A stretch of DNA of 64,000 nt, taken from the NCBI GenBank assembly GCA_028139135.1, contig JAOINB010000001.1:171171-235170 (forward strand), given 5' to 3'. The position numbers and the translations under genes were made by a program. Within the stretch, counting starts at the first letter, position 1. Each line of letters opens with the position of its first letter. Below, in pieces: positions 1 to 11,246 of this stretch. The stretch is from Betaproteobacteria bacterium. GTDB taxonomy: Bacteria; Pseudomonadota; Gammaproteobacteria; Burkholderiales; Burkholderiaceae_A. The notes below the pieces were generated by a model that worked only from the letters and a program-made list of their open reading frames with translations, searched no databases and was not told the DNA's origin.

Positions 1-846
1 CAAAATGCTCGAAAACTCTCACTAAAGAGCAGTGTGCTTACTTTCTATCCGCATCCGAAAGAGTTTTTCAATGTAAAGCCAAATCAAGAGTGTGTGCAGA
101 CGATGAGAGATAAATCGAGAGAAATTTTATCTAAAGGAATTGATGAAATAATTTTTGCTCGTTTCGACAAAAGGCTTGCATGTACAACTTCGCATGACTT
201 CATTGTGAATGTTCTTGCTACCAATCTTGGAGTAAAAGAACTAGTAGTTGGTTCCGATTTTCGATTTGGAAGAAATCGTACTGGGGATGTATCAATGTTG
301 ATAGATCAGGGCGCCAAATCAGGATTCTCCACCACTATTATTCCAGAAGTGTCTTTTAAAAATATTAAAATGTCGAGTAGTTCATTACGAAATATGGCAA
401 AAAATGGAGAGTTTAGCTCAGTAGAAAATATGCGACGAGCAACACTAAAAATGACAGGGCACGTTTGTCACGGAAATAAGCTGGGAAGAACACTTAACTT
501 CCCTACTGCTAATATCAAAGTTCCGAAAAATTTGTGCTTTAGCGGTATCTTCATCGTTAGGGTAATTGATAATTCCTCAGATAGGGCATTTGATCAGAAA
601 TGGGGTATCGCAAATATTGGAACTCGGCCTGTCCTAGAGACTAATAATGAAAAGTTACTTGAGGTATATGTGTTAGACTGGTCGGGCGATATTTACGGCC
701 ATTTGCTATCCGTGGAAATGATTAAGAAGATTAGGGAAGAAAAATATTTCAAGAACCTCGAAGAACTAAAATTAAAAATGGTGGAAGATGAAAAAATAGC
801 GCGAGAATATATAAGTGAGTATGATGAGCAAAAACAAAAAAGTTAA
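1..846 (+). CDS. ribF: Bifunctional riboflavin kinase / FAD synthetase, 5' end missing
   Basis: Phosphorylates riboflavin to FMN and adenylylates FMN to FAD in the cytoplasm. The frame is open to base 1, and the upstream residues ([19 protein letters not shown]) align with the family, so the GTG at 34 is not the real start; the gene begins outside the window. What remains is the later part of the N-terminal nucleotidyltransferase domain ([14 protein letters not shown], then SSSSLR) and the complete C-terminal riboflavin kinase domain ([24 protein letters not shown]). It overlaps ileS by 23 bases, which starts the ribF-ileS-lspA run common in Proteobacteria. Family assignment is secure. Confidence 0.95.
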   Translation, partial: QNARKLSLKSSVLTFYPHPKEFFNVKPNQECVQTMRDKSREILSKGIDEIIFARFDKRLACTTSHDFIVNVLATNLGVKELVVGSDFRFGRNRTGDVSMLIDQGAKSGFSTTIIPEVSFKNIKMSSSSLRNMAKNGEFSSVENMRRATLKMTGHVCHGNKLGRTLNFPTANIKVPKNLCFSGIFIVRVIDNSSDRAFDQKWGIANIGTRPVLETNNEKLLEVYVLDWSGDIYGHLLSVEMIKKIREEKYFKNLEELKLKMVEDEKIAREYISEYDEQKQKS

Positions 847-3661
847 CGATTATAGTCATACGCTAAACCTACCGTCGTCGAAATTTCCTATGAGAGGTAA
901 TCTCGCAAAACGGGAACCAGTCTGGTTAAAAGAATGGTTAAAAAATGATTTTTATGGTTTAACACGTAAGGAATTTTCAGGAAGGCCCAAATTTATCTTG
1001 CATGATGGACCTCCTTATGCGAACGGTGAAATTCATATCGGTCATGCAGTTAATAAAATCCTTAAAGATATAATAATAAAAACCAAGACCCTAGCTGGTT
1101 TCGATGCTCCTTACGTGCCTGGTTGGGATTGTCACGGCATGCCGATTGAAATCCAAATTGAAAAAACATACGGTAAAAATCTGAGTCCAGTTGAGGTGAT
1201 GCAACTATCTAGGGATTATGCAAAACAGCAGATTACTAAACAGAAAACTGACTTTGTTCGATTGGGAGTTCTAGGTGACTGGGAAAACGCCTACTTAACT
1301 ATGGATTCTAAAATTGAATCCTCTGAAACTAAGGCTCTAGCAGAGATATACAAAAAAGGTTTTATGTACAGAGGCATAAAACCTGTAAATTGGTGTTTTG
1401 ATTGCAAATCAGCTTTAGCAGAAGCAGAAATAGAATATGGGGATAAGGATACATTTGCAATTTTAGTTCTTTTTCCCATCCCAGAAAAAGCACTCGGTAA
1501 CCTTAAAAAAGTTTTCGGAATCTCTGATCTATCTATTAATGGTGGCGCAGTAGCATGGACTACAACTCCATGGACAATTCCTGCTAATCAGGCTTTGAAT
1601 GTAAATCCCAACGCGGAATATGCAATTTTTAAAACTCAAGCAAACCCTCATAATATTGATTGGTTAATCTTAGCTACCAATTTGAGGGATAAATTGAGAG
1701 AAAAAATTCCATACATAGGAGAGCCTATCGGAAAGATTCCTGGAAAAAAACTTAAAAACTTAAGATTCTCACATCCTCTGAGCAAGTTAGGTGGAGCATA
1801 TGATAGAGAGGCAGTATGCATAGACGCGGAGTACGTAGACCTAGAATCGGGGACTGGTGTTGTTCATTGCGCACCCGCACATGGCCTAGATGATTTCATA
1901 TCGTACAAGAATGGAGGTTTGTCCAATTTCCCTATACTTAACCTGGTGAGCGAAACTGGTTTTTTCCATGAACATGTAGAAAAATTCTCAGGACATAAAA
2001 TCTGGGATGCAAACAAAAGAATTTTAGAAACGCTAGAAGAATGTAATACGCTTTTAGATGTTGAGAAAATCAATCACAGTACCATGCACTGCTGGAGGCA
2101 CAAAAGCGCAACGATATATAGAGCCACTGAACAATGGTTTATCTCAATGGATACAAAAGGCCAAAACAACGTTTCACTCAGGGAAACAGCGCTTCAAGAG
2201 ATAGACAAGGTTACGTTTATTCCGGCATGGGGCAAAAACCGGCTAACGTCAATGATAGAAAAAAGACCCGACTGGACAATTTCTAGGCAAAGATACTGGG
2301 GAGTACCGATTCCCTTTACATTCGAAAAAGAGTCAAATAAAAAAGGGGGTGCGAAAGCAGTTCCTCATTTCGATGAAGCTGAAAAGCTTATAAATAAGTT
2401 TGGAATTGAGGGATGGCACGATTTCAAGCCTGAACAAATCTCTGGTAAGGATGGGAAGCGGGAGAAAAGTATTGATACACTTGATGTCTGGTTTGATTCC
2501 GGAACGACGCAATACTCAGTATTACAAGGTACACACAAAGATATTTTGTCTTTTCCAGCCGACCTTTACCTAGAGGGAAGTGATCAGCACAGAGGGTGGT
2601 TTCATTCTTCACTATTAACGAGTTGCATGTTGAACGGAAAGGCTCCGTATAAAGCTTTGCTTACCCATGGCTTCGTAGTTGATGGGCAGGGAAAAAAAAT
2701 GTCAAAATCGCAGGGAAATGTCATAAGTCCACAGGAAATTTGCAATAAGTACGGGGCCGACATATTGCGACTATGGACTGCCTCTACCGACTACTCTGGA
2801 GAGCTAAATATTTCTGAGACGATTATTCAAAGAACAATTGAGTCATATAGGAGAATTCGGAATACACTCTCCTTTCTAATTGGAAATATCAGTGATTACA
2901 ATCATAACGATGCCTCTCCTCCAGCACTTGATGCATTAGATAAATATATCTTACACACTACAAAAGTAACGCAAAAAGCTGTTATTTCTGATTTCGAAAG
3001 TTACAGTTTCCATAAAGCCATTTCAAAATTAATTCAATTTTGCAGTGATGATTTGAGTGCTTTCTATTTAGATATTCGAAAGGATTGTCTATACATTTCA
3101 GAAAAAAATAGTTCTGAGCGAAAAGCTGTTCAGTTTACGCTGTGGCACATTCTCAATAACCTCATTAAGTTGTTAACACCAATCCTTTCCTTTACGTCGT
3201 ACGAGGCATGGCTATGTATCCAAGAATCATCTAAAAATAAATTCAATTTGTTCTCAGAAAAATTCCATGATATTCCTGGTTCAGAACAATCACACGAATT
3301 TTTAGACAACTGGACATGGTTTCGAGAATTTCGCAGTCAAATTCTGAAAGAAATCGAGATAAAACGTGAAAAGGGTCTTATTGGGTCCTCACTCGAAGCG
3401 GAGGTTTTGATTGAAACAGACTCCAGCACTGGGAAAAAGTTATTATCGCTAGAGATTGATCTTAAAACACTTTTCATTACATCTGATGTAGTACTGAATA
3501 TACAAAAAATTGATAAATATGAATTAATTGTCACAGTAAATAAGTCACAACATCACAAATGTGAGAGATGTTGGCACCGTTGTTCGACCGTTCCCAATAT
3601 AGACAGTGGTCCTAGTCTCTGCAGTAGATGCAAACTACTGGTAGACATTCCTTCAATATGA
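824..3661 (+). CDS. ileS: Isoleucyl-tRNA synthetase
   Basis: Class I aminoacyl-tRNA synthetase that charges tRNA-Ile and edits mischarged valine. The HIGH motif is at residues 71-74 and KMSKS at about 625-629. The CP1 editing insert lies between them ([24 protein letters not shown]). A C-terminal zinc finger has two Cys pairs (CERC, CSRC), typical of the bacterial type. At 945 residues it has the usual length (E. coli 938). An in-frame GTG at 815 and ATG at 821 precede the chosen ATG at 824; this start fits the family N-terminus (DYSHTLNLP near residue 9) best, but there is no strong ribosome site to decide. The start lies inside ribF and the stop overlaps lspA, so translation is probably coupled. 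Confidence 0.97.
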   Translation: MSKNKKVNDYSHTLNLPSSKFPMRGNLAKREPVWLKEWLKNDFYGLTRKEFSGRPKFILHDGPPYANGEIHIGHAVNKILKDIIIKTKTLAGFDAPYVPGWDCHGMPIEIQIEKTYGKNLSPVEVMQLSRDYAKQQITKQKTDFVRLGVLGDWENAYLTMDSKIESSETKALAEIYKKGFMYRGIKPVNWCFDCKSALAEAEIEYGDKDTFAILVLFPIPEKALGNLKKVFGISDLSINGGAVAWTTTPWTIPANQALNVNPNAEYAIFKTQANPHNIDWLILATNLRDKLREKIPYIGEPIGKIPGKKLKNLRFSHPLSKLGGAYDREAVCIDAEYVDLESGTGVVHCAPAHGLDDFISYKNGGLSNFPILNLVSETGFFHEHVEKFSGHKIWDANKRILETLEECNTLLDVEKINHSTMHCWRHKSATIYRATEQWFISMDTKGQNNVSLRETALQEIDKVTFIPAWGKNRLTSMIEKRPDWTISRQRYWGVPIPFTFEKESNKKGGAKAVPHFDEAEKLINKFGIEGWHDFKPEQISGKDGKREKSIDTLDVWFDSGTTQYSVLQGTHKDILSFPADLYLEGSDQHRGWFHSSLLTSCMLNGKAPYKALLTHGFVVDGQGKKMSKSQGNVISPQEICNKYGADILRLWTASTDYSGELNISETIIQRTIESYRRIRNTLSFLIGNISDYNHNDASPPALDALDKYILHTTKVTQKAVISDFESYSFHKAISKLIQFCSDDLSAFYLDIRKDCLYISEKNSSERKAVQFTLWHILNNLIKLLTPILSFTSYEAWLCIQESSKNKFNLFSEKFHDIPGSEQSHEFLDNWTWFREFRSQILKEIEIKREKGLIGSSLEAEVLIETDSSTGKKLLSLEIDLKTLFITSDVVLNIQKIDKYELIVTVNKSQHHKCERCWHRCSTVPNIDSGPSLCSRCKLLVDIPSI

Positions 3662-4164
3662 AAAGCAACAAGTCTAGTAATAATATATACATACTTGTTT
3701 TGTTCCTAGTTGTAATCGTATCAGACCAAATTACTAAAGTTTTAGCTCTAAATAACTTGTCTTATGGCCAAGAGCTTCCCGTTACCTCCAACTTCAACCT
3801 TTTTCTAATTTTCAATACCGGGGCTGCTTTTAGTATGATGTCGGATGGATTTATATGGCAAAAAATTATTTTAATTTTCTTCCCTGTATTAGTGGTACTC
3901 TTCTTTTTTTATACTACCTATTTCTCAGAACAAAAGCAGACCTATTTTAAACTCGGTATTTGTTTAATCGCAGGTGGTGCATTTGGCAATCTTATAGATC
4001 GAATCCTTTACGGATATGTTATAGATTTTATAGATTTGTACGTCAGCAATTACCATTGGCCAACTTTTAATATTGCAGACTCATCAATCACAATAGGAGC
4101 GTGTATAATCATATATCACGAAATTAAGAGTACTTTTGCAAGTGAGGTTGTAAAGGATGGTTAA
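3658..4164 (+). CDS. lspA: Lipoprotein signal peptidase II
   Basis: Inner-membrane aspartyl protease that removes signal peptides from prolipoproteins after Lgt has added diacylglycerol. Four hydrophobic segments are visible. The two catalytic-Asp motifs are present: GNLIDR in the loop after the third segment and FNIADSSI before the last. The ATG at 3658 overlaps the ileS stop as ATGA and gives 168 residues, normal for the family; an upstream in-frame ATG at 3628 would add ten polar residues and is less likely. Its partner lgt is also in this window (about 43 kb), as is a probable substrate, bamE. Confidence 0.96.
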   Translation: MKSNKSSNNIYILVLFLVVIVSDQITKVLALNNLSYGQELPVTSNFNLFLIFNTGAAFSMMSDGFIWQKIILIFFPVLVVLFFFYTTYFSEQKQTYFKLGICLIAGGAFGNLIDRILYGYVIDFIDLYVSNYHWPTFNIADSSITIGACIIIYHEIKSTFASEVVKDG

Positions 4165-5368
4165 AATCTTACTCGGCATTACTGGGGGTATCGCGTCATA
4201 TAAAAGTTGTGAACTAATTAGACTATTGCGTCAAAATAAGATTGATTGCAAGGTATGTATGACTAAAAATGCAAGAGAATTTGTAACTGCATTAACGATT
4301 GAAACACTATCTAAGAATCAAGTCATTAACGATCAGCATTTAGATTCGAACTCACAAATAGTTCATACACAGTATTCAAAGGAGTATGACCTATTAGTAG
4401 TCGCCCCTGCGACGGCAAACTTCATAGCAAAGCTAGCAAACGGTATTTGCGATGATTCATTAACGAATCTTTGTGCCGCCCGTGCTACTGAGCTTTTAGT
4501 AGTACCCGCAATGAACGTGAACATGTGGGAAAATCCTGCGAACCTGCGAAATATAGAGCTTCTTAAGAAAGATAATATACATATTTTTGGACCAGCAAAT
4601 GGAATACAAGCCTGCGGTGATGTGGGGAATGGGCGAATGGAGGAGCCGAAAGAAATTGTCAAAAAAGTTCTTGAGCTAGTTCAACCTAAAAACCCTGCTA
4701 GGAATAACAAAAGAATTCTAATTACCGCAGGGCCAACCATTGAAAAAATTGACCCGGTAAGAGCCATTACTAATTTTTCATCCGGGAAAATGGGTTTTGC
4801 TCTTGCTCAGGAGGCTCGCAAACTAGGAGCTTACGTGAAAATGATTACGGGGCCAGTGAATCTTCCTGATCCTCACGGAGTTGATATTACACGTGTAGAG
4901 ACTGGAGTTGAAATGCATTCACAGGTAATGAATGTTTGTAAAGAAATGAAAATAGATCTTTTTATTGCAGCTGCGGCTGTCGCCGATTGGAAAGCGGTTT
5001 GCAAACCGGAAAAGTTAAAAAAAGATTCAAATACTCTCTCGGAGATTAAATGGGAATTAAATCCAGACATAGCTTTCGATGTGAGTACGCTTCCGCAAAA
5101 CCGAAGACCTATTACAGTTGGATTTGCTGCAGAAACAGAAGAGATAATTAAGATTTCTGACAAATTAGAGAAAAAAAGAAAAAATAAGAAACTGGATATG
5201 CTGATAGCAAACAAAGTTCCTGAAAGTTTTAATAGCGAGAACATAGAAGTAAACTTTATACAAAAAGATAAACCTGTTTGGATCTGTAAAGGAACAAAAA
5301 ACCACGTTGCTAAAGTAATATTGGAAACAACACAAGGGATGATGAGTAACAATGCAAATCAAAGTTAA
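4157..5368 (+). CDS. coaBC: Bifunctional phosphopantothenoylcysteine decarboxylase / phosphopantothenate-cysteine ligase
   Basis: Catalyses two steps of coenzyme A synthesis: joining cysteine to 4'-phosphopantothenate, then decarboxylation. The N-terminal CoaC flavoprotein domain shows [10 protein letters not shown] (7-16), the probable catalytic His70, PAMNVNMW (117-124) and the substrate clamp CGDVGNGRM (153-161). The CoaB ligase domain starts near residue 185 with [14 protein letters not shown] and NFSSGKMG and keeps its lysine-rich clamp near KLKKDS. At 403 residues it is full length. The start overlaps the lspA end by 8 bases and the end overlaps dut by 17; coaBC-dut is a common proteobacterial pair. 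Confidence 0.97.
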   Translation: MVKILLGITGGIASYKSCELIRLLRQNKIDCKVCMTKNAREFVTALTIETLSKNQVINDQHLDSNSQIVHTQYSKEYDLLVVAPATANFIAKLANGICDDSLTNLCAARATELLVVPAMNVNMWENPANLRNIELLKKDNIHIFGPANGIQACGDVGNGRMEEPKEIVKKVLELVQPKNPARNNKRILITAGPTIEKIDPVRAITNFSSGKMGFALAQEARKLGAYVKMITGPVNLPDPHGVDITRVETGVEMHSQVMNVCKEMKIDLFIAAAAVADWKAVCKPEKLKKDSNTLSEIKWELNPDIAFDVSTLPQNRRPITVGFAAETEEIIKISDKLEKKRKNKKLDMLIANKVPESFNSENIEVNFIQKDKPVWICKGTKNHVAKVILETTQGMMSNNANQS

Positions 5369-5795
5369 AATACTTAGTAACTTGCTAAAAAATTTACCAG
5401 CATACGAAACTCCCGGATCTGCAGGACTTGACTTGTGTGCGTGTGTCAATAAAAAAGTTGAACTTAAACCAAATACAGTCGAATTAGTGCCTACCGGTAT
5501 TGCCATTTTTCTAGAGGATGAGAATTTCGCCGGCTTAATTTTACCCAGAAGTGGACTCGGCCATAAAAAAGGTCTTGTATTGGGAAATCTAATCGGTCTA
5601 ATTGACTCAGATTATCAGGGAGAACTAATGATTTCGTGTTGGAATCGTGGCACAGAAAAAATTGTAATAGAGCCTCTTACCAGAATTGCTCAATTAGTCA
5701 TTGTTCCTGTAAAACGAGTAACTTTTGAGGTAGTGCAAGAATTTAACAAAAACCAACGAGGAGAATCAGGTTTTGGCAGCACAGGCCTTTCCTAA
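5352..5795 (+). CDS. dut: dUTP diphosphatase (dUTPase)
   Basis: Trimeric dUTPase that hydrolyses dUTP to dUMP and pyrophosphate, keeping uracil out of DNA and feeding dTMP synthesis. All five motifs can be seen: PGSAGLDL (about 21-28), [10 protein letters not shown], the central [15 protein letters not shown] with the catalytic Asp, a middle motif with the Arg before IAQLV, and the C-terminal flap [10 protein letters not shown]. Length of 147 residues is normal. The last 30 bases, which encode the flap, overlap the 3' end of tal on the other strand. Confidence 0.97.
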   Translation: MQIKVKILSNLLKNLPAYETPGSAGLDLCACVNKKVELKPNTVELVPTGIAIFLEDENFAGLILPRSGLGHKKGLVLGNLIGLIDSDYQGELMISCWNRGTEKIVIEPLTRIAQLVIVPVKRVTFEVVQEFNKNQRGESGFGSTGLS

Positions 5796-6731
5796 ATCAT
5801 CCGAAAGAATCATTCTCTCAAATTTTTGAGAATCTTCTTGAAATAACTTAATTCCCTCAACTAATTTATCTGTAGCCATAACGTCACCAGCTAATAACTC
5901 ATCGAAGTTTTTACGATCCAAAGTATTTGAAGTTTTATTTTTTACAAGAGTATGACTACGTTCCAACCATGAAAGATCCAGAGATTTATCAACACTTTTC
6001 AAACCATCCAAAAGTTCCGGGCTAATAGTCAACAAATCTAATCCAGCAAGAGCAATAATCTGATCGATGTTCCTAAAACTAGCTCCCATAATTTCTGTGT
6101 TGTCATAGTTCGCTAAAGTAAGTTTCAGTTTTCGTACAAATCTAACTCCGGGATCTTCCTCTACCAAATCCCAACTTCGCCCGCACTTTTTATACCAGTC
6201 ACCAACTCTGCCAACAAACGGGGAAATAACTGCAGCACCCGCATCGGCACAAGCTAGTGATTGAACCTCACTAAATATCAGAGTCATGTTACATCTTACA
6301 CCGTCTTTTTCTAGCTCACTCGCAGCTTTTATACCTTCATATGTAGCCGGAATCTTAATCAAGATTCTCTCAAGATTTTCCCCCAAACTTAAATAAGTTT
6401 CTCTAATCCTGTAAGCCTCTTCAACGGTTTGCTTCACGTTGTACGCCACTTGTGGACTTACTTCTGTCGACACCCTTCCCGGTATCCTTTTTAAAATCTC
6501 CCTACCGAAATTTACAATTAGTAAAGGTATGAGCTGCTCTCTGGGCAAAGTCAAATTACGAGCCTTGATCTCTTGTACAAACTGCCTGTATCTGCTTTGC
6601 TTTAATACTTTTAAAATGAGACTAGGGTTGGTAGTGGCATCAGTTACTTCATGATCATTCAATAATAAATAATCGCAAGAATCGATTGCAAGTTTTGATT
6701 TTTGTTTTAATTTTATTAAACTGTTTTCCAT
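5766..6731 (-). CDS. tal: Transaldolase
   Basis: Transfers a dihydroxyacetone unit between sugar phosphates in the non-oxidative pentose phosphate pathway. It follows the TalB type: Asp17, Glu90 in GRVSTEV, and the Schiff-base Lys126 in [21 protein letters not shown] (31-40), MTLIFS, SPFVGR and GASFRN are also conserved. At 321 residues it matches E. coli TalB (317). It sits 7 bases downstream of fccB on the same strand, so it may be read through from the fcc genes. Its stop codon lies inside dut (tail-to-tail overlap of 30 bases). Its pathway partner tkt lies at the far end of the window. Confidence 0.95.
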   Translation of the reverse strand: MENSLIKLKQKSKLAIDSCDYLLLNDHEVTDATTNPSLILKVLKQSRYRQFVQEIKARNLTLPREQLIPLLIVNFGREILKRIPGRVSTEVSPQVAYNVKQTVEEAYRIRETYLSLGENLERILIKIPATYEGIKAASELEKDGVRCNMTLIFSEVQSLACADAGAAVISPFVGRVGDWYKKCGRSWDLVEEDPGVRFVRKLKLTLANYDNTEIMGASFRNIDQIIALAGLDLLTISPELLDGLKSVDKSLDLSWLERSHTLVKNKTSNTLDRKNFDELLAGDVMATDKLVEGIKLFQEDSQKFERMILSDDLGKACAAKT

Positions 6732-6738
6732 TGGATTT

Positions 6739-8040
6739 TCAACCTAATGAATCTACCCAAATATTTTCTGCCCAATTATAGGCTTGTCTCCCGAGCTCCA
6801 CCGACGGTTCAGAAGGGAGTCCCCTCGCTCCCTGTATCGGCCTAACAGTACCAGTTTTTAATTCAAAAGAGTAAACTTGAGACACGAAGATCGCCCTGAT
6901 TTCATCCACAAAACTATAACATGTATTTGCAATTTTATAATCTGTGAGGCCCTCTTTCCCATCTAGCTTGGCAATTATATCTAAAGCAGCTATTTTAGAA
7001 TGCTGGTTTGCCATGTGTGCTGACTTTGGCATTTTTTCCGCGCTTAAAGTAGCATCTCCAAGAACATAAACACCCGGATATTTAACAGATTCCATTGAGC
7101 GCCAATTAACGTCGCACCATCTATCGTTGTCCGTTACTAAATCGGCCTGGTGCGCAATTTTAGCTGAAGAATTCGGCGGAATAACATTTAACACATCTCC
7201 TTTGATTTTGTCCCCAAACTGTGAAATTAAAATACCTTGGTTAGCATCAATTTCTGCAACTTCAAAATCCGATACGTACTCTATGTTGTCCTTATACTTT
7301 TCATTCCACGTAGACACAAAAAGCTCTTTTTTTGACTGAATATCAGGATTTGCATCTAAAACCAAAACCTTAGATTTAGGCTTGTACTTTTTGAAATAAT
7401 TTGCCACAAGAGACGCCCTCTCATATGGTCCAGGAGGACATCGATATGGGGCTGGTGGAATCGAAATAAGGAACACCCCTCCATCCGAAAGCGTTGAAAG
7501 ACGCCTCCTCAACGCAAGAGTTTGAGCACCCGCTTGCCAGGCATGCAAAACACTTCTCTGAGCAAATGCATCAAAACCGTCGATCGCGGAAAACTCTAAA
7601 TCTATACCCGGACAAACAACCAGATGATCAGCTTGAATCAAATCACCTCTTCGAGTCCGCACAGATTTTTTTATCGGATCGATGTATATCGCTTCGTCGT
7701 GTAAAACGTTGATTCCTCTTTTAGCCAGTGAACTGAACTCATGTGATAAATACTCAGCAGACTTGTTGCCGGTCAAAACTAAGTTTGACATCGGACAAGA
7801 ATAAAAAAGCTTACTTTTGTTGATCAAAGTAATAGTAACTCTTCCGTTCGACAATATAGCCAAATATCTAGCCAGTGAAGCACCAGAAAAACCTCCTCCC
7901 ACAATTGCGACTGAGCCAATATTTTTTACTGTGCCTGAGATTAATTCTTTTTTATTAGAGGACAATGAGGCGCAACTAGACAAAAAAACGCTACCCAGTA
8001 AAGCACCCGAATCCCTTATAAAATGTCTACGGCAGTTCAT
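6739..8040 (-). CDS. fccB: Flavocytochrome c sulfide dehydrogenase, flavoprotein subunit
   Basis: FAD subunit of a periplasmic sulfide dehydrogenase; with its cytochrome partner it oxidises sulfide to sulfur and passes electrons to cytochrome c. The N-terminus has a Tat-like signal (CRRHFIRD, 3-10) and then FLSSC (19-23), which could also be a lipobox. A dinucleotide fold follows (IVGGGFSG, 46-53). Three cysteines stand where the family needs them: Cys82 (SCPMSN, FAD attachment), and Cys201 (YRCPPGPYE) with Cys374 (NTCYSF) as the redox disulfide; the spacings nearly equal those of the Allochromatium enzyme (Cys42/161/337, from memory). The start is 9 bases after fccA. Assignment is strong; the in vivo substrate is inferred. 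Confidence 0.88.
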   Translation of the reverse strand: MNCRRHFIRDSGALLGSVFLSSCASLSSNKKELISGTVKNIGSVAIVGGGFSGASLARYLAILSNGRVTITLINKSKLFYSCPMSNLVLTGNKSAEYLSHEFSSLAKRGINVLHDEAIYIDPIKKSVRTRRGDLIQADHLVVCPGIDLEFSAIDGFDAFAQRSVLHAWQAGAQTLALRRRLSTLSDGGVFLISIPPAPYRCPPGPYERASLVANYFKKYKPKSKVLVLDANPDIQSKKELFVSTWNEKYKDNIEYVSDFEVAEIDANQGILISQFGDKIKGDVLNVIPPNSSAKIAHQADLVTDNDRWCDVNWRSMESVKYPGVYVLGDATLSAEKMPKSAHMANQHSKIAALDIIAKLDGKEGLTDYKIANTCYSFVDEIRAIFVSQVYSFELKTGTVRPIQGARGLPSEPSVELGRQAYNWAENIWVDSLG

Positions 8041-8049
8041 TTATTTATG

Positions 8050-8346
8050 CTATTGCTTTTTTGCAAAATAAGCCGCCATGCGTCGAATATCGTCGTCTGA
8101 ATAAGCCATAGATATGTAATGCATCACACCCCTGTCTTCATCTAATCGTAACTGAAAAGACTTGAATTTATAAAAGAAAATCTCTTCCTTAATACCGTAT
8201 AAATTCATCGCATTATTTTTTTCTTCTGGGAACCCATGACAAGTAGCGCACGGGAGGGTTAACCCACCTAAATCAGACTTAGAGGAATCTGCATTGGTAA
8301 CGACGGCCCAAGCCAAAAGCCCGGTAACAAAAAGTTTATTTTTCAT
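8050..8346 (-). CDS. fccA: Monoheme cytochrome c subunit of flavocytochrome c (FccA/SoxF-partner type)
   Basis: Small periplasmic c-type cytochrome that accepts electrons from FccB. A hydrophobic N-terminus (FVTGLLAWAVVTNA) serves as a Sec signal. One heme site CATCH is at 33-37, and a Met (75 or 80, in VMHYISMAYSDDDI) supplies the sixth ligand. The C-terminal SDDDIRRMAAYFAKK is typical of FccA. With 98 residues it is the monoheme form, not the diheme form of purple sulfur bacteria. ATG at 8346 is preferred over an in-frame TTG at 8349. It lies 46 bases after clpA on the same strand and directly before fccB. Confidence 0.88.
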   Translation of the reverse strand: MKNKLFVTGLLAWAVVTNADSSKSDLGGLTLPCATCHGFPEEKNNAMNLYGIKEEIFFYKFKSFQLRLDEDRGVMHYISMAYSDDDIRRMAAYFAKKQ

Positions 8347-8392
8347 CAACTAGAAACTATCAGGGTGAGCAAAACAGATTATTTTTTCTTTG

Positions 8393-10723
8393 CTATATCT
8401 CAACCGATTCGGGAGACGTTTTGGTATCTTGCCTGGTCCCACCGTTAGGCTTTGGCCATTTTAAAAATATTTTTTCGGACTGCTCATCGAATTCTATCTT
8501 AACACTGCCACCATTTTTTAATTTACCGAACAACAACTCATCAGCTAAGATTTTTCGAATTGAGTCTTGTATCAACCGCTGCATCGGTCGAGCCCCCATT
8601 AAAGGGTCAAAACCTTTCTTCGCTAGATATTTTCTAACAGTCTCCCCGAATTGTACTTCGACTTTTTTCTCTTCAAGTTGATCCTCTAACTCAATCAAAA
8701 ATTTATCAACAACTCTAAGGATTACCTCTTCAGACAAGGCTTCAAAAGATACGATTGCATCAAGTCTATTACGAAACTCTGGCGAGAACTGCTTTTTAAT
8801 TTCTACCATTTCATCTCCAGTACTCACGGAATTAGAGAATCCGATAGATTTTTTGGTAAGCGACTCTGCACCTGCATTTGTAGTCATTATTAGAATAATA
8901 TTATTGAAGAAGGCCCTCCGACCGTTATTATCCGTTAACTGCCCGTGGTCCATTACCTGCAATAAAAGATTGAAAATATCGGGGTGCGCCTTCTCAATTT
9001 CATCCAAAAGGAGCACAGCATGAGGTTTTTTCGTAATTTCCTCAGTCAGAAGTCCTCCCTGGTCAAATCCAACGTAGCCCGGTGGAGCGCCAATAAGACG
9101 CGAGACCGCATGCCTTTCCATATATTCAGACATATCGAATCTAATTAGCTCGACACCCATTAAGTATGCTAGTTGACGAGCAACCTCTGTTTTCCCGACA
9201 CCTGTGGGCCCAGAAAATAAGAAACTTCCTATGGGTTTATCTTTTTTACCTAAGCCAGATCTTGACATTTTTATCGCTCCCGTCAAAAGATCAATTGCTC
9301 GATCTTGACCAAAAACAACGTTTTTCAAATTTCGATCTAACTTGAGAAGTAGCTTTTTATCGTCTGCATTGACAGTTTGCGGCGGTATTCTGGCGATCTT
9401 TGAAATTATGTCCTCAATTTCTAATTTTCCTATACTCTTTTTCTGCTTACTTTTTGGTAAAATGCGCTGGGCTGCTCCAGCCTCGTCAATTACGTCAATT
9501 GCTTTGTCTGGTAATTGACGATCGTTTATGTATCTAGCCGACAATTCAGCCGCCGCTAGAAGTGCCCCAGCCTGATATTTGACATTGTGATGCTCCTCAA
9601 ATCGTGACTTAAGACCCTTCAATATCTGAATAGTCTGATCTACACTTGGCTCTGTAACATCAATTTTTTGAAATCTTCTCGATAGAGCATGATCTTTTTC
9701 AAAAACTCCTCTAAATTCAGTGTAAGTAGTAGCTCCAATACACCTCAATTGCCCAGAGGATAGCGCCGGTTTTAATAGATTTGATGCGTCTAAGGTTCCT
9801 CCAGATGCGGAGCCGGCACCAATAAGAGTATGGATTTCATCAATAAATAACACACTCCCTTCAATTTGATTTAACTGAGCCAAGACGGATTTAAGCCTTT
9901 GTTCAAAATCACCCCTATACTTTGTACCTGCAAGAAGAGCACCCATATCGAGGGCATAGACTACTGACTCAGATAGCACAGCAGGTACCGAGCCCTTTGT
10001 AATTCTCCATGCTAACCCTTCCGCAATAGCCGTCTTGCCAACGCCAGCCTCACCAACTAAAAGGGGGTTATTTTTCCTCCTACGACACAAAATTTGAATG
10101 ACTCGCTCAACTTCATGATCACGACCTATAAGCGGGTCAATTTTTCCATCGGAGGCTCGTTTATTCAAATCCTGCGTGTATTGATCGAGCGGAGTGGGCT
10201 TTTGACTGGTGGCTGCGGCTTGGGAACTAGCCTTCTGTGTATCATTTTCAACAGTACTTTCATCCCCAACATTGGTATTCGGTTGAGTTTTTGAAATACC
10301 GTGGGCTATAAAATTTACTATATCTAAACGACTTACGCCTTGCTGGTGAAGATAATACACCGCGTGAGAATCCTTCTCTCCAAAAATTGCTACAAGTACG
10401 TTAGCCCCAGTGACCTCCCTTTTTCCATTGGAAGTTGATTGAACATGCATTATTGCCCTTTGGATAACTCTTTGAAAACCTAAAGTTGGTTGTGTCTCAA
10501 CCTCGTCAGTGCCTCCAACTTTAGGAGTGTTCTCTTGTATGAAGTTAATCAACGACTTTTTAAGCGTTTCGTTATCAACCGCACAAGCCTTGAGAATATC
10601 CGAGGCTGACGGATTGTCAATAAGGGCTAACAATAGATGCTCCACCGTAATAAATTCATGTCGTTGCTGGCGAGCGTCGACAAATGCCATGTGGAGAGTA
10701 ACTTCTAACTCTTGCGAAATCAT
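8393..10723 (-). CDS. clpA: ATP-dependent Clp protease ATP-binding subunit ClpA
   Basis: AAA+ unfoldase that feeds substrates to ClpP and receives N-degron substrates from ClpS. It has the N-domain repeats ([14 protein letters not shown] onward), a first AAA module with Walker A GEAGVGKT near residue 224, and a second with GPTGVGKT near 503. A ClpP-binding IGFS loop (KKSIGFSN) follows in the second module. The start is ATG at 10723, preceded by GGAG at six bases and overlapping the clpS stop as ATGA; an ATG six codons upstream is not supported. The resulting 776 residues fit the family. clpP is not in this window. Confidence 0.97.
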   Translation of the reverse strand: MISQELEVTLHMAFVDARQQRHEFITVEHLLLALIDNPSASDILKACAVDNETLKKSLINFIQENTPKVGGTDEVETQPTLGFQRVIQRAIMHVQSTSNGKREVTGANVLVAIFGEKDSHAVYYLHQQGVSRLDIVNFIAHGISKTQPNTNVGDESTVENDTQKASSQAAATSQKPTPLDQYTQDLNKRASDGKIDPLIGRDHEVERVIQILCRRRKNNPLLVGEAGVGKTAIAEGLAWRITKGSVPAVLSESVVYALDMGALLAGTKYRGDFEQRLKSVLAQLNQIEGSVLFIDEIHTLIGAGSASGGTLDASNLLKPALSSGQLRCIGATTYTEFRGVFEKDHALSRRFQKIDVTEPSVDQTIQILKGLKSRFEEHHNVKYQAGALLAAAELSARYINDRQLPDKAIDVIDEAGAAQRILPKSKQKKSIGKLEIEDIISKIARIPPQTVNADDKKLLLKLDRNLKNVVFGQDRAIDLLTGAIKMSRSGLGKKDKPIGSFLFSGPTGVGKTEVARQLAYLMGVELIRFDMSEYMERHAVSRLIGAPPGYVGFDQGGLLTEEITKKPHAVLLLDEIEKAHPDIFNLLLQVMDHGQLTDNNGRRAFFNNIILIMTTNAGAESLTKKSIGFSNSVSTGDEMVEIKKQFSPEFRNRLDAIVSFEALSEEVILRVVDKFLIELEDQLEEKKVEVQFGETVRKYLAKKGFDPLMGARPMQRLIQDSIRKILADELLFGKLKNGGSVKIEFDEQSEKIFLKWPKPNGGTRQDTKTSPESVEI

Positions 10724-11034
10724 TTTTTCTCCATAATACATTGAAGGGGGTGTTGGTACACCTGCGCAAAATCAAGAACCGCAGAAACTTTTGAGGCTGC
10801 AATATCTTTTGAATACACACCACATACACCTCTACCTTCCCGGTGCACTTTCAACATTATTTGCGTGGCATTTTCTTTCCTCATAGCGAAAAATTTCTGT
10901 AAAACAATAATAACAAATTCCATCGGTGTGTAGTCATCGTTTAAAAGGCAAACCTCATACATCGGAGGTTTATCAGTTAGCTTTTCCTCCTGTTTCGCAA
11001 GCTCTGTTTCTAATGGGTTTGTGACTGTATTCAA
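10720..11034 (-). CDS. clpS: ATP-dependent Clp protease adaptor ClpS
   Basis: Adaptor that binds N-terminal destabilising residues and delivers those proteins to ClpA. The family signature [11 protein letters not shown] is present, with [17 protein letters not shown] downstream; the tail after a flexible N-terminus of about 24 residues is complete. 104 residues is normal. It overlaps clpA by ATGA, so the two are translationally coupled, the standard clpS-clpA arrangement in Proteobacteria. A candidate promoter lies 35-63 bases upstream. Confidence 0.97.
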   Translation of the reverse strand: MNTVTNPLETELAKQEEKLTDKPPMYEVCLLNDDYTPMEFVIIVLQKFFAMRKENATQIMLKVHREGRGVCGVYSKDIAASKVSAVLDFAQVYQHPLQCIMEKK

Positions 11035-11068
11035 TTTGGTTTAGTTCGACGATTCGCTATCTTTGTAT

Positions 11069-11097
11069 AACATATAAGGCTTAAAACAAATATGCAA
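11069..11097 (-). promoter_or_regulatory. Candidate sigma-70 promoter for clpS-clpA
   Basis: Reading the minus strand, TTGCAT (complement of 11092-11097) and TATGTT (complement of 11069-11074) are separated by 17 bases, 35 bases before the clpS start. Both hexamers match four of six consensus positions. Pattern match only. Confidence 0.4.
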
Positions 11098-11138
11098 GGG
11101 AAATTACTGAGAATCCGGGATGGACAAAGGGACATTTG

Positions 11139-11159
11139 CCCCATATCATATACATGGGG
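11139..11159 (+). promoter_or_regulatory. Hairpin in the region upstream of cspA
   Basis: CCCCAT (11139-11144) and ATGGGG (11154-11159) are perfect inverse complements around a 9-base AT-rich loop. The hairpin is about 90 bases before the cspA start, in the 212-base gap between clpS and cspA. Cold-shock genes often have long structured leaders, so it may belong to the cspA 5' UTR, but the transcription start is unknown. It could equally be an operator. Confidence 0.35.
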
Positions 11160-11246
11160 AAACTGTAGTTGCATTTTTTACGTTTCTTTATTCGTCGGAT
11201 TGTTTACAATTTCGGCGGTTTTTAAATTGATTTAAGGAATGAGTTC

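Noticed and set aside
34-36. GTG at 34 as the start of ribF
   Set aside because: The frame is open upstream to base 1 and the extra residues match RibF; it is an internal codon of a truncated gene.
4873-5352. Long open frame antisense to coaBC
   Set aside because: It mirrors the coaBC frame, has no family resemblance and no ribosome site; it is a shadow.
10724-10741. ATG at 10741 as the clpA start
   Set aside because: The ATG at 10723 has GGAG at the proper distance, overlaps the clpS stop as ATGA and matches the ClpA N-terminus.
11035-11246. tRNA or small gene in the longest intergenic gap
   Set aside because: No cloverleaf or open frame of note; only promoter-like elements and a hairpin are seen.
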